NCBI GenBank assembly: GCA_023653785.1
Contig: JAMKCH010019900.1
Span: forward strand, 1 to 64,000
DNA length: 64,000 nucleotides
Direction of reading: 5' to 3'
Origin: Ophioderma brevispina
Taxonomy: Eukaryota; Echinodermata; Ophiuroidea; Amphilepidida; Ophiodermatidae
Shown here: one piece after another, positions 34,933 through 46,789 of the stretch
Layout of the letters: each line of letters begins with the position of its first letter
Position numbering within the stretch: the stretch's first letter is position 1
Position numbers and translations under genes: made by a program
The notes under the pieces: generated by a model
Seen by the model: only the letters and a program-made list of their open reading frames with translations
What the model was told of the DNA's origin: nothing
Databases searched by the model: none

Positions 34933-37050
34933 TTAAAGGAGAACCTGTATCAAGAATAACTTGCATAATATACGCTATAAAAACAATTATTGAACACATA
35001 TGGAGTGGTTTCATGGGAAAAACGGAATTATAATAACCATAAAACGAATTAAAAGCATTTTGTCTGACCATGCGCTATTTGAAATTCGCGCTACTGTATA
35101 TGGGATATGTATATGCGATACGGACGGCACAGTAGCGTCATACATCTTCACGCATGGTGCTTTCATAAGGCCAAGAAAAATAAATTGTTTGATTGCCCTT
35201 TCACCTACAAAAAAATTTGGGTCGGTAGGTCGCTTGATTTTTTTTTATTTATTATTTTTTTTTAGGAACAAGAATATTCTAGTAAGATATTCAAAGCCTG
35301 GTTTTTGTATATGTATAGGCCTATGTCTGTACTGTAGCTTAAATCGTGAATGGCACAAATTGTTTCATTCTCTGCAACATTGTGCCATGGGCCAATACGC
35401 ACAGATTTGACTTATGACACTGCAAAATCAACAGACAGACCCTTAAATGTCTGCAAAATGTCATAGAATAAAAGTTCCCTTGACAGCAGTATACGAAACA
35501 GCGTACACACCGCCATGCTGTTGTTTTGAAACTCTCCCGACCAGTTCATACACGAATATATTTCAGCGAAATGAAGTAAACCCCCAAATACCAAACCATT
35601 TCTTCATATTCTCTATTTGTAACATAAACGAGATTCTATTTATTTATTTTTGTAAAATCAGTTTTGATTTTAACTTATTTTCGATGTAATATGTATATTT
35701 TGTCATATTTTACCTGTTGTTTTTTCACTTATGTGTACGAACCGTCCATTGAAACCATTTGGCTATTTATAGAGCAATCGGGCGATCGCCGAATTCGGCG
35801 ATATTCCCCATAAAAATCATACACAACATTTTGGTTCAAACTTCAGATTATCACCTTTTAATCCGTCAGTAATGATTTTGTAAAAATCCAAGTTCAAAGT
35901 GCATAAATCGTACTCAAAAGCTGCTGGATTACTTTCCAATACTATTTTGGATGTGCATCGCCATATTTGTTTTCATTGCACATGCGGAGAGCCATTTCGG
36001 CCTTACTGCGCATGTGCAAAAGCCGCCGCTTCACATTTCAGATTAATACGCACCGCGATGTCAAATTCTTCTGTCAGTTTCTATGGAAAAGTTACTGTTT
36101 TTTAAACTCTTGTATCCTAAAGATGAGGCTATAATTGGACACAAGTTGTATGAAAATCTACTCATCACTCATTTCTGGACTATATTCAAGATGGCGAATG
36201 GGGAATTTCCCTGAAGCTGATGGATGATTTTCTGGCGATGGTGTGTATCTCAAAGAGTGATTTTCGTTTCTAAAAAATCCCAACTTTTAACTGATCATGT
36301 AACAAAAAGGTCCCCGATAGAAATGAGGCGATATCTCTCGATTGAGTGCTTGTACCCGACTGAACTGTCAGACGTATTCAGACACAAACTCTATGATTCG
36401 AGCTGCAGATGGGCAATATGCTACGACCTGGAGGGGTATATATCAGGTTTTCATCGTTATTAAAGCAAAAATTTTTGAAAAAGTAAGAGATTTACGTCCA
36501 TAAAACCTCTCAAAATTGAGAATTTTCACTCTCAAAAAAAAAAAAAAAAAATACGCGACCCGAATTTTTCGATTTTTTTGGGTCGGTCGGAAAAGGGCAA
36601 TCAAACATTTTTTTTCTTGGCCTAATGTGTAGTTCCTGTGGCATGTATGACCTAAACGTGCCGGTGTCATATATTACAGCGTCCGTGTGACTGAGTGTCC
36701 TGCCACCCATCTGTCTATTGTGTTCTCCATTGAGTGCTGTATGCATCATTTGTTTCAGCACTGTACCTAAATGGCCTCGTCTACAAGGTCACGGTTTATT
36801 CCGTACAAGTTGCTATGGTAGCTAGGACACTCTCTCATGGGGGACACTCAGTTTCTATACACCGGTCGTATCGCATAACACGTTATACACTAGCGCGATT
36901 TTTAAATAGCACATGGTCAGACTTGATGGTTTTAATTCATTCTTAGGGTTATATAATTCCGTTTTTCTATGAAAGCCCTCCATATGTGGTCAATAATTAT
37001 TTTATAGTGTATATTGTTTAATATTATTCGTTGTATGGGTTCTCCTTTAA
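34933..37050. mobile_element. TTAA-ended TIR element of ~2.1 kb with long arms
   Basis: The left end TTAAAGGAGAACCTGTATCA is matched inverted at the right end (GGGTTCTCCTTTAA). The similarity continues inward for several hundred bases: CACATATGGAG / CTCCATATGTG, AAACGGAATTATA / TATAATTCCGTTT, and GTTTGATTGCCCTTT...GGGTCGG / CCGACC...AAAGGGCAATCAAAC. The centre (35300-36500) has frames of 60-80 codons without known similarity. It is one of the largest foldback-like elements in the window. Confidence 0.75.
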
Positions 37051-37930
37051 ATCTAGCACAATATAATTTTGGTTTATTATTTTAAGGTTCTTTGTAACCA
37101 TTTCCAATTTGTGTTAATTTTTACAAGTTACAAAAGCATGAGGCACGTCTCCCTCAACATTGCAATCAGGGCAGATACGACTGCTGTCAGTAATTTTTTT
37201 ATAACAGCCTGGATTTTCTTAATTGTACAAACAGTTTATCGATGAGACCTAGTCAATTTCGGGACTTCAATTCCGAAACGAAATTAATTTAGAATCAGCA
37301 GCATTTGATAGGTGTTGCATTCGCAAATGACACAATATATTTACAGGGTATACAGGTTGACTTGACTATGTGAAAGAATGGAAGACTTGTAATGTACATT
37401 CGGGGGGGGGGGGTCGTGTACATGATTCTTTTAGAGAAATACCATGTATTTCCATGTCTTATATGACAAAACCTTAAGGATGGATACTAAAATGGCGGTG
37501 CAAATAATGATATAGAGATTTTATTCAAAGATGTTAGACTAAAGGCATTATTGGGCACCTATGAATTGAGCTAATTTTGGATTCCTTTGAATGAAAAGTG
37601 TTGTTAACACTGTAATTTCAATTGTAAAATTAATTGCCCCTAGTTGCGCTAATCTGTAAAAACTTCCGTTACCTTACTTTGTTTTAACCGACACCCATGC
37701 CACTTTGGGAGTATATCAAAGTTTAAGGGTTTAGAAATCATCCACTATTGTAAATAGAGCCACCTTTTACCACTAGTCTTGTCGTTAGGTGCTATAAGTA
37801 ATCCCATTTTCGAATTTGTACCTAAGGGCCTTGTATTTTACCCATAGGGCTCAATGTAACCCCAAATCACGCCTACCGATAAGCAAAAGGTAAAGATCAT
37901 TTAGACAAAAATGGACATCTACTAAAGTAA

Positions 37931-38232
37931 ATAAAGGTCCCAGGAAATACAAATAGAAATGATGTGGTTTGTGTCAAGTCTACAAGGAGGGGCGAGAAAG
38001 CATTCAATATTTGGGTTGGTGATGACATCATTAGTGACTATTGATTTTTCAGAGAGTAATAGAAAATTCCAGGTGACTGGTGTGAATCAATTCATGGCAC
38101 TGACTGAAAATCAATAGTTTCACTAATGATGTCATTGGTAGTGTATTCTTTTTTGTGGCCCTGATTATTGGAATGGAATGCCCGTAAAGATTTTGGACTA
38201 GGTTTATAACCTCATTTCCTGGGACCTTTAAA
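37931..38232. mobile_element. Small palindromic element (~300 bp)
   Basis: TAAAGGTCCCAGGAAAT on the left pairs with ATTTCCTGGGACCTTTA on the right. A second inverted pair (TGACATCATTAGTGACTATT / AATAGTTTCACTAATGATGTCA) lies near the centre. It is non-coding. Confidence 0.75.
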
Positions 38233-38740
38233 GAAATAAATTTATATCTTTAATGTCTCTATAGATGTTTAATAGGTTAATAGGAAAACAAAAAGTTTTC
38301 TATTCTACATATTATAAAGCATGACTTCTAAGGTGGCACCCTTTGAGATGTTCCAACAGTGGCATTGTTTTGGCCAAAATCATTAAGGTTATTGTTACGG
38401 TTATTTATACACTAAACCACAATTTATGGCAAAGTATCAAATGAAATAGTTGTCAGCAACATCCCAAACATCAAGAGAAATAAAAGACGAAATTCTTATG
38501 ATATTTACTTTAGTTCCTAACGTCCGTTATTAAACTGCTTAAAGATGCACCTCTCAAAAAAATCACTGAGCGGACCCCTGCCTTGGGTGAAATTGCTCCT
38601 TGATCTAACAAGCCAAATCTCGTCAGATGATCGTCAGATTTTCCTCTAGGGTCGTTGGGTCATATAGGTGTCCATTTTTGGCCAAATGTGAATTACCTTT
38701 CGCTCAGAGTAGGGTTGATTTGGCGTTACATTAGGCCCGA

Positions 38741-39059
38741 AATAATAATAATAATAATATTATATAGCGCCTTTTACACAAGTAGGCAAAGCGCTGTTGC
38801 CAATTATTATTACGCTGCAATCAGGAAATCGTCACAGTCAATTCGCTTCACCTAGGTCGGCAGCGGCCAGCGCAAAATCCTATCAGGACTTAAATTGTAA
38901 TATTGCCCCTAACAGCTACCCGAAATCGCTTGGGTCGACGAAGCAAGTGAGGTAAAGCGCCTTGCCCAAGTGCACAACACATTGGCCACAACGGGGCTCG
39001 AACCCACAACCTTCAGATCATGAGTCGGCCGTCTTATCCACTGGACCACATGTGCCCTC
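38741..39059 (-). mobile_element. SINE with tRNA-derived head and (ATT)n tail
   Basis: On the minus strand the element begins with a tRNA-like head, GGGCACATGTGGTCCAGTGG, with B box GGGTTCGAGCCC. The body contains CTTGGGCAAGGCGCTTTACC. The 3' end GGCGCTATATAATATTATTA runs into an ATT microsatellite. The tail closely resembles the 3' end of the CR1-like LINE at 47932-49530 (GTGCGCTTTATTAATTTTC + ATT repeats), which suggests that a CR1-type LINE supplies its mobility. It lies 90 bp downstream of the CUB 2 first-half exon. Confidence 0.8.
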
Positions 39060-39147
39060 CAATGTGTTCTTAGTTTGGAGATTTGAATGTTGAACATTTT
39101 CTAGAGACCAATACAGCAACATACGTCCATTTTGACGTTTCACTTAC

Positions 39148-39348
39148 CGATAAGTAAAGCGTCGCCATTATCCGCGAGAGAAATTTCTTGGATGCGAATG
39201 AGAACGCCATATCCTGCTCTCACATTAACAAGCCACAGACAATTTGCGTTTTGAGGGTAAAGCCCAGGCCATCCAGGGCTTGCGATTTCATGAGTAGCTC
39301 CATCTGAAAAAGTTGTGAAGTCGATCAACTCCTCATCATTGCAAGTAT
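39148..39348 (-). CDS. CUB domain exon, first half of CUB 2
   Basis: Acceptor ATCAATCACAG and donor TATCG|GTAAGTG enclose 201 nt (67 codons), phase 1-1. The peptide begins DTCNDEELIDFTTFSDGATH, then EIASPGWPGLYPQNANCLWL, and ends LADNGDALLI. The PGWPGLYPxNxxCxW motif with the first cysteine pair (C3 and the Cys before LW) is a textbook CUB N-terminal half. The domain is completed by 31149-31331. In CUB domains this fold binds protein or carbohydrate partners outside the cell, often with calcium, but no partner can be named here. Confidence 0.92.
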
Positions 39349-39999
39349 CTGTGATTGATAAGTGAATATTGTTTTCCTTATTATTTTATTGATTGTATAT
39401 TCGTTTTTCTTAATGGGTGGTTGATTGATTTATTATTATTTCGAACGTTTTGATGATAAGTAGGAAACGAATAAAGCGATTAGTGTAATTCATTAAATGT
39501 GCAAATAGATTTTGAGGAATCCATAAATTGTGTCATGTGTAGTGATTTCATAGAATAGACATTCAATAAATTTCTTACCTTGTATTTGGCTACCGAAATA
39601 TTTTTAAAGTGAAAACAAAAGATGATTTTGATTTGCTCATATTTCAATATAAAATATGAGCTAAAGTCTGTATTTGCTCCAGTACAAATTAAAAATGTCA
39701 CAATTTTTGTACCAAAGAAATGATTCTCATGTTAATCCCTTAGGATGGATATATCTTTCATGGAATGCTTTAGTTTTACATCAATGCAAAAATCAGGGAT
39801 TTCATTTTTAAGGGCACCTGATAATATATGAAATCTCTCGTTGCACCTTTAAGTCGATAATTTTCAATTTTATGAATGACGAACCTGAACGAAACCTGAG
39901 TCCAGTCTGAATCAAATCCTGAAGGGATATAATGAAACAAAGTACAACGATTACATATACTTAATTAAAATTAGACACAAATCATCACCGTGGACATAA
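39349..39999. other. Intron, no gene seen
   Basis: AT-rich intron between LDLa 1 and CUB 2. It has no supported frame. Confidence 0.5.
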
Positions 40000-40108
40000 T
40001 AATACGTCACCGTGAAATGATACGCCTTCTCCGATGTATTACACCAGAGTGCGTAATACGTCAGAGTTAAATGATACGCCCTCTCCGATGTATTACACCA
40101 GAGTGTGT
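40000..40108 (+). repeat. Tandem duplication, ~52-bp unit x2
   Basis: AATACGTCACCGTGAAATGA and the following TACGCC.TCTCCGATGTATTACACCAGAGTG are repeated with few changes. Confidence 0.8.
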
Positions 40109-40609
40109 AGCCTGTAGAAAGGGTGAATTAATTTGCTAAAATAAATTTTACCATGCATTACGTAATGATCCCACATCATTTCAGTTTGTTCTGGAAAATG
40201 TATTTATGAAATCATGAAACCTAGGACAGGGTTTTAATAAGATATGGAAAAATGTCACTTTCGAACAGATCAAATGAGGTCATTTGGCCTTTTGCAAAAT
40301 GCATCATTCTTTTATGTCTTATGTTGATATACGTTAAAATGGTATTTTGAGTTGATATATTGTTGCATATAAATGAACACCAATTACTAGGGGAAAATAG
40401 TTAACCAGTTTTATTATCCAAAAGATAATTATTACTTAATTTTCTGCAAATTCTGCAAATAATCTTTAAACTGATCACACATGCATTTTTGACTTTCTTA
40501 CGTGTTTGTTAACAGTGGACTAGCCCACACCTCAAGTGAATGAGCCTTGAATGATTAATGAATGTGTAGTTTTGTTAGGGCTTACTGCAAACATTTACTA
40601 CAGGAAAAT

Positions 40610-41060
40610 TACGGAGGTCCGGAAAGTGTGCAGTCTGTGTCACAGACTGCGAAAGATATTATCTAAATTAGTACTGCGCGAGAGATTAACGTTATCAGTC
40701 CGTCAGAGCGAATGCATGCAAATGAATCTAAATCTCAAATATCTCCGGAAAACGAAGGGGTTCTATGGAGGTTTTTGCATCAGAGGGTCCGTTGCTATGT
40801 TTTGTTTTGAATATGTATCGCAAGTGGGTCTGAACCTATAGAACCTAGCGAGAAAATTGGACGTTTTTGTCGGGTACTTCGGTGCTCGCAAACACGGAAA
40901 AGTGAACACGCAATCGCTACGGGCCGCATCCCTTTTCCCTTTCGTATTATGCCTTTCGTATTATTCCAGTCTTGAGAATTTTCAAACGCTGGTTTCAATT
41001 TGCGCCAACTTTTTTTTCAATTTTAGAAACAGGATATACGTACTTACCGGACCGCCGTAG
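40610..41060. mobile_element. TIR element with 8-bp target duplication (hAT-like), solo copy
   Basis: The left end TACGGAGGTCCGGAAAG is matched by the inverted right end TTACCGGACCGCCGTAG. The flanking octamers AGGAAAAT (left) and AGGAAAGT (right) look like an 8-bp target duplication with one change. The same element, with a further insertion inside it, lies at 55826-56768. An 8-bp duplication fits the hAT superfamily, but no transposase is encoded. Confidence 0.7.
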
Positions 41061-41533
41061 AGGAAAGTGTAGTGTGTTAAGATAATTGGAAATGCTAAGA
41101 CATCCAATATGCAATAAAATCATGTGGTTTGCGCAAATCATGTCTGGATACGTATTCATATTCCATGAAAAACAACAAAACGTCTACGTTTAAATTTCTC
41201 ATTTCCTATAGGAGCAAATAGGAAATTCAGCCTGTTTTGTATTTAAATATAAGCATAATTATAAAAATCACCTTTTGTTTGCACTTTTAAGACATTTCTT
41301 TAGCCAAATAAAAGATAAGAGATCTATTCAGTGTCTAATCTATGTGAAACCACTACTTATGGCTGAAAATATGAATGGCCCGAAATCTCTCGTTAAACCT
41401 TTAAAAAGTTGTTTTCAAATTATCACGTGACCTTTTTCTTGCCGTTCTTAGTTCAAAGGTTATGTCTATAACCATTGGACTTAGAACATGTAGAATGGCA
41501 AGAAAAGGCTCCCGTCTTCCATTGATGTTATTT

Positions 41534-41706
41534 CCGGTGTGAAAGCAGATATAGTCCGGCGGGAGCCACAGTCCGGCGCTCCATAGACGATGACGGAATA
41601 AAGCGTGAAACTAATGTTGCGTAAATGTCAACTGAATCGATTGCCCTATTGTTCACCATTTTTCCCGGACTATGAGTACGCCGGACAATGGTTACTTTTA
41701 CACCGG
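41534..41706. mobile_element. MITE family 2, copy 1 (CCGGTGTGAAAG ends)
   Basis: The left end CCGGTGTGAAAGCAGATATA is matched by an inverted ...ACTTTTACACCGG right end. The interior includes GACGGAATAAAGCGTGAAAC. Copies in the other orientation lie at 51752-51923 and 56034-56205. Bases 41061-41533 hold only intron and the partner of the 28.2-kb repeat. Confidence 0.8.
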
Positions 41707-42344
41707 TCCATACGTTGTCGCCAATCTCGTCGTCTTCGCCATCGTCGTCGTTGTAGTAGAAGTAGGCGGTTCAAGGTCATCCTGTTGTAAAATTTCCCCG
41801 ATTCATAGATTTTATTGAAACTGGTGACGAGTTGTTCGTATTGTTTCGTAGGATAAAAATCCACTGTTTCATAGTACGTGACATTTGGTTGCAAAATTAA
41901 ATGACAAAATGATGGTCTACGGTCACTAAGACTAGCCCCGGATGTTGCAAACGGTGCTATCGCCAAATTAGTTAAAATGTATTTTAACTAATTGCTTCAG
42001 TATGACGAGGAACCATTTGACACCATTTTCAACAAAATTTAATAATTTACCCAGAATGACCCCGAGCCTTTATATATATAGCAGAGACTTATATCACGTC
42101 TTATGCTATTGGATTCTAAGCGCTTTCACAAATGGCCGCTGATCACTGTGGCCCAACCATACCATAAACCATTTAGCATAATTTCAAGGGATGCAGCCGA
42201 TCGGGATCAGCGCTTTCCCTTATCAGCAAACATACATCGAGATAAACCATCGCAGCCGGGACCAGCTTCCCAAATATCGCATGGGTAAATCGGGACAATC
42301 AAGCGGTTAATTTCTTGTCCAGGGAAATTGCAAAATAGCTGAAT

Positions 42345-42427
42345 CTCACGGAGCTCGAACGCACGCCTATACGCATGGATGAGCATACACTAGAGTCGAG
42401 CGCTTACCTGATTGAGCCATCCTGTCT
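42345..42427 (-). repeat. tRNA-like sequence
   Basis: The minus strand has an A box (GGATGGCTCAATCAGGTAAG) and a B box (GCGTTCGAGCTCC) separated by a long variable-arm-like stretch. It is probably a SINE head or a tRNA(Ser/Leu)-type pseudogene. Acceptor pairing is poor. Bases 41707-42344 have no gene. Confidence 0.45.
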
Positions 42428-42658
42428 TTACAGAACTATACCTGCATAGCTATCGGTCATAACCTAAACTAACTATTAAACTCATTTTAATTATATCAAC
42501 AAGCCATATATATTGGTGTGGACGTGTAGTTTAACAAAGTTAACTTGATTTTAAATTTACCCCCGTACTAAGTTTAGGAAGGGAAGCAGGGGTCTGGAAA
42601 CAAAATGCAACGGTTCTCAATGCGCTCGCTATTTACTCGCAATTAGGACTAACATACA

Positions 42659-43163
42659 GGCTGCAATTACAGCACATTTTAAGAGCGCCCCCAATTTTTA
42701 AAATTTAAGATTTCTTTGCACAGTTTTGTTGGTAATTGTCTAGTAAACTATACCTGCGAATGGTAATGCTCAAAAGTACGTATTTTCATAAAAGAAGCGA
42801 TTTTGTAATAAGAATCGTGATCCTCCATTGTAATTCAACGGCGGAACTGGAAACGCCAATTTTCTGTCCGTCCATTGCGAAAATAGTGCTACCTCACGAA
42901 AATGATCTATAACTTGACTTGCCCGAACCAACGGCACAACTAATGGATGAACGTAGACACGTACATGGCGCTATTTCCCGGCTATATCATATTGGAAGGC
43001 CATTTCCAGCATTATTACGGGATCTCCGGTATCAATTATCCTAATTACAAAGTTCCTTCTTTTGCGATACATACACATGTTCGAGCTTTACCGTTCACAT
43101 GTATAAAAACTCCATTTTTTTTAATGGGGGCGCTCTTCAAAAAATGTGCTGTTATTGCTTTAA
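42659..43163. mobile_element. TIR element, family B, copy 2
   Basis: Left end GCAATTACAGCACATTTTAA, then GAGCGCCCCCAATTTTT. The right end has GGGGGCGCTCTTCAAAAAAT and TGTGCTGTTATTGCTTTAA. An internal block (AGTAAACTATACCTG) matches 31621-32470. The left TTAA is lost. Confidence 0.8.
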
Positions 43164-43202
43164 CAAGTAATACCAGAACAGATTCATGGAAAGACGTCCG
43201 AT

Positions 43203-43245
43203 ATTAGCAGCAGTAGCAACAGCAGAAACAGCAGCAGCAGCAGCA
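43203..43245 (+). repeat. AGC/AAC trinucleotide microsatellite
   Basis: Interrupted (AGC)n run just downstream of the LDLa 1 exon, in the intron. On the minus strand it is a TGC/TTGC-type run and is not translated. Confidence 0.85.
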
Positions 43246-43281
43246 GGAGTAATAATAAATATTAGAAAAGGATGCTCTTAC

Positions 43282-43410
43282 CACATTCTTTTTCATCAGT
43301 CTTGTTCGGACAAATGGCAATAGTATCGCATCTGTCAGTACGGCTAAAACAAATAAGGCCCATTGTCGTTTGGTCACAAAATAGGTCGCCATCTGTACAG
43401 GTATCCACTC
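43282..43410 (-). CDS. LDL-receptor class A exon (LDLa 1)
   Basis: Acceptor CAATACTTTCCCAG and donor AATGTG|GTAAGAGC enclose 129 nt (43 codons), phase 1-1. The peptide runs VDTCTDGDLFCDQTTMGLIC, then FSRTDRCDTIAICPNKTDEK and EC. Six cysteines with C-x6-C, C-x8-C, C-x6-C, C-x5-C and C-x8-C spacing define an LDLa module. The terminal DE of the calcium cage is present, but the acidic residue before the fifth Cys is Ile, so the calcium site is atypical. NKT is a possible N-glycosylation site. LDLa modules bind ligands or fold-stabilising calcium in extracellular receptors. It follows CUB 1 directly, and the A|GA junction restores Arg. Confidence 0.93.
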
Positions 43411-44099
43411 CTGGGAAAGTATTGAAATATATATTGAGTAAAACGTATCAAAAGCGGTCTATTCAGGTAACGTGTATCGGTTATGACGTCAACAACCGCG
43501 CACCTAATGTTTTGAGGTTATTGTTTTGGATCGGAGGTATTGTTTTGGTTCGAGTATTTTTCCCTCAAGGTTGTTAACCTCATTCTTAACTGTAACTGTG
43601 CTGTAAAAATTTTGTTTCTTTGGGTTTCCCCTCCCAGAAATTCCCCTACAATGCATCGTTCTTTGTGTAATGCAATATTTCACCCCTATTTAAAAATGGA
43701 AGATTTTCATGACAGCATTTAAATTTAAGGGTAACTCCTACGTCATATGGTTGACAACAAGCCTTTGATCAATTAGAGTGAAGCTTATACATTTACACCG
43801 GATTTATGCAAATCTAAACACATTATTTTTTTATTCCTGTTAATGGGCCACCACTGATGACTAACGGTATTTACATAGTTTGCGGAGTTTACCCGCATGC
43901 CCCGTAATTTTAAAGGATGAAAAAGCATATTTGAAGTTCAAAGTGAAGTAGGTTTTGATGACCGATTCATCCCAGGCCATGGGACTCTGCCTGTGCCTGT
44001 TGCGGAAGCCTTAAGCTTAGGCTAGCCTTACATCGCTATTCATGGCATGGGTAGATTGTCCCCAGTCTCTGCTCTGTCTCTGTGCCGAGAGCGTACATC
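43411..44099. other. Intron, no gene seen
   Basis: No supported exon or element. The 101-codon plus-strand frame (43272-43577) is antisense to the LDLa 1 exon. Confidence 0.5.
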
Positions 44100-44814
44100 G
44101 CACCATTTACGCTCCCATAGTATCTCTAGTGCTGGGACACAGCGCCACCTATTCCGTATCCGCATCGCTAATTGGCCGGCTATTCTTAGACATGCGCTAT
44201 GTCATGGGACTCCCTAGCAGCCAAACGCTGTGTTAAAGGCTCTGCGATTAGCTTGAACAAGAAATGAAAAAAAAAAAAAAAAAAAAACGGTTTCGCGGTA
44301 CCTTGGATATCGCGAAATCAACGAATCAGGTGGTAAATCTGATGTTAGAAATGGGTTCCTGACAAAAAAGACCCCTTAATAGCTCACTAGTTTTTTGTAA
44401 GCCTGGCGTGCGCGTGTGGCATGACTTGACAGCAGCAATCGAGAATTGAGCTAGCTGATAAGAGCTGATAAGGTAAGAAAAATGCTTGTACCGTATGGAT
44501 CGTATTTTTCACGTTTGTTCGTCTTTTTCCAAAAATAAACCTATATTATAAACTAGTCAGCTAACTAGTCAATTTAGTTAGGAATATTTTGGTGCGTAAA
44601 TCGTTACGATAGGCCAAGTATTTTGCGCAATCTCCAGTGTACCGCAATGTACAAAAAATCCGAATAAACGCTATCTGACACTGTGTGTACGTGGAGTTTC
44701 CCACGTTCAGCCGATATGACGTGGTTGATAACTCCCTAGCGCAGTGAAGATTTGCCAAGGTTTGCCAAGATTCAACAATGGTCGGCGCTGTGTGACGACA
44801 CGTAAATGGTGTGA
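44100..44814 (+). repeat. Interspersed repeat R1, uninterrupted copy
   Basis: CACCATTTACGCTCCCATAG through an A run, CGGTTTCGCGGTACCTTGGA and CAATGTACAAAAAATCC to AATGGTGTGAA recurs at 55252-56899 in the same orientation. The site that is occupied by a TIR element in the other copy is intact here (TTTCCCACGTTCAGCC near 44697-44712), so this copy records the pre-insertion state. The class is unknown. The opposite-strand frames are not supported. Confidence 0.85.
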
Positions 44815-44949
44815 ATTGGTTAAAAGATAATGCTAACCTTAAAACTTGAAGAATTTTCAGCTTGCCACCCCCTGAACACGCCGGTCCTAATACCGCGGCC
44901 TCTATTATACCAACCGTCAACAGAACGCGAATTACACAGGGCTCCTGGA

Positions 44950-45262
44950 ATTACACTAACCGGGAGTAGATAGTCGTAGTCTCGTGCCCAGTACTTGGCG
45001 GGTGTCCCAACGGGCATGTATACTGCGAATACTCACCCAACAAGTCTGGAGAAATTCGATACGGGCTCGTTGCTGAGAAAAATTCCAGATTTTGAACCTT
45101 GATGAATGAACTGCAGGTTATTATCTATCAGCCAATTCGAGCACTCCTATAGTTAACTAATCGGCGATCGACTAGAAACAAAATTCACCAGACTTGCCGT
45201 GGTGGGTACTTCCGCAGGACACCCACCAAGTACTGGGAACGAGACTAAGCCAACACGGGCAT
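44950..45262. repeat. Inverted repeat around CACC(C/A)(G/A)CCAAGTACTGGG
   Basis: The complement of CGTAGTCTCGTGCCCAGTAC TTGGCGGGTGTCC (44967-45007) recurs as GGACACCCACCAAGTACTGGG AACGAGACTAAG near 45218-45250. It is a loose palindrome of about 300 bp, probably a decayed MITE. Confidence 0.6.
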
Positions 45263-46155
45263 GGGTTGTAGAGTCTAGTGTAATTTCAGTCGCGTAGCGT
45301 TTTCATCATCGTGCACCCGAGTGAGGGTCTATGGTATGGGATACAACCTTTAAGCTTTTTAGTGGTTGATTTGTTCACATTATGCCTTTTACCAGTATTT
45401 GGCATGCATGACATGTGGATTTAAAGGTATCATACTCTTAGGTAGGTTTTTATATTATCAGAAATAGAAATTGACCTTTTTTTTACCATTTTAGCCATTT
45501 TTACCCTAATACTCCCGATCCAATGGTGATAGATGGTACAAACTATACATTTTTGGAATTCTTATGACTAGACGGGGAGTATGGCATACATTTCAACATG
45601 AATGGAGCATTTTGAAAATTTGACCCCTGTGTAAACTTAAATTGGCCCCTATTGAAAAAGTGATACCACAATTTGAGAGTACTACCTACCTAGCATTGAT
45701 GTAGAGGGTCCATACTAACTACCAAAGGTGTCAAACCTTTTCTGTAGTGAGGGGTAAACGATAATGTTTGACCTGGGTCCGAGCTCCTCCTCTACTTTCA
45801 CAATTTTGAATTCGCCGCTGGCTGAGCCAGGGTAAAATTGGTATCCATGTTCAGAAAAATTTGTATCCATGTTCAGGGCCAACATTTAATCAAATTTGGA
45901 TTTGTAGTCTTGAAAGGTCACAAATATCAATGACCTGTGTCGTGTATGCATACACTGTTAAAAATGTTCATTAAAATAATGGCGTTTTAACTGGCAGCTG
46001 GGACTCGCAACAGTTAAACGACTTTTTTACAGTTATTTGCACGTTTGAAGTCCCTTTTAACAGTTTATATTTATGTAACAACAGATCTGATTGGTACACG
46101 CATATACATAGATTATGAATCTGTTTGCAATCAACTGCACTCTAACTTTACTTAC
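45263..46155. other. Intron, no gene seen
   Basis: AT-rich, with no supported frame or recognisable element. Confidence 0.5.
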
Positions 46156-46510
46156 TGTCTTGCAATGGCTTCCATCTGACATACAGCCTAAAAGCTCCAG
46201 TTTTTTGCTTCATTCTGTGAGGAGGTATATCTGATGATCATTCGAGTTTCTTCTCCAGCTGATGCAAAGGAATGTAAACCTGCTGTACCTTCAAACACCC
46301 AGGATTCGCCAGCAGTCGTAATGTTAAATTTTCCTACACGATTGGTATATGGATCGTCAAATTCTATGAAGATAAATCCAGACGACGGTGCCGATATGTT
46401 CCACTGGCATCGAAGACCGCCTCTCGAGGAGGTGTCGGAAGGAAAATGCGGGTTTTTAAGAGTCGCTTCTTTACCAGATACTTTCAAATCAAAGTCAGAT
46501 CGGCAGTCAT
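46156..46510 (-). CDS. CUB domain exon (CUB 1) with a one-base frameshift
   Basis: Acceptor TTCGTTTTCATCTCAG and donor AGACA|GTAAGTAAAG bound a complete CUB domain in one exon. The peptide starts DDCRSDFDLKVSGKEATLKN, then PHFPSD, LRCQWNISAPSSGFIFIEFD, and later EETRMIIRYTSSQNEAK. After an A6 run (plus-strand T6, 46201-46206) the frame as written hits TAG. The next frame instead gives TGAFRLYVRWKPLQD, the expected last CUB strand, and ends in phase 1. The exon is 355 nt, exactly one more than the 354 needed for phase 1-1. So one A is in excess, either by a homopolymer sequencing error or a real frameshift. Only the first Cys pair of CUB (CR.../RCQW) is present. NIS and NIT are potential glycosylation sites. 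Confidence 0.9.
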
Positions 46511-46789
46511 CTGAGATGAAAACGAATAAAATGTTTGAATCAAAAGGTCGATATTTGAAGGAATGTGTGTATGGGTGAAGAGGGGGGTAAGTGTGGATAT
46601 AGAATCGCTAGAGCGGGCGAGTCAAGAGAAGAGTTATCGGAAAATGTTTTTTTTTTTATTCTCAGAACTCTTTACTCAAGTAGGATTGTTGTTGTATTGG
46701 AGTTAGTCCTGCTGAGCGTGACTCTGGGCTGTTTCAACATTCACTTCGGTTGTATATCGGTAATGGCCCGAATGTTTTGGCGTCGAATA

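Noticed and set aside
46234..46578. Long plus-strand frame (114 codons) over the CUB 1 region
   Set aside because: It is the antisense of a well-supported CUB exon and has no family resemblance.
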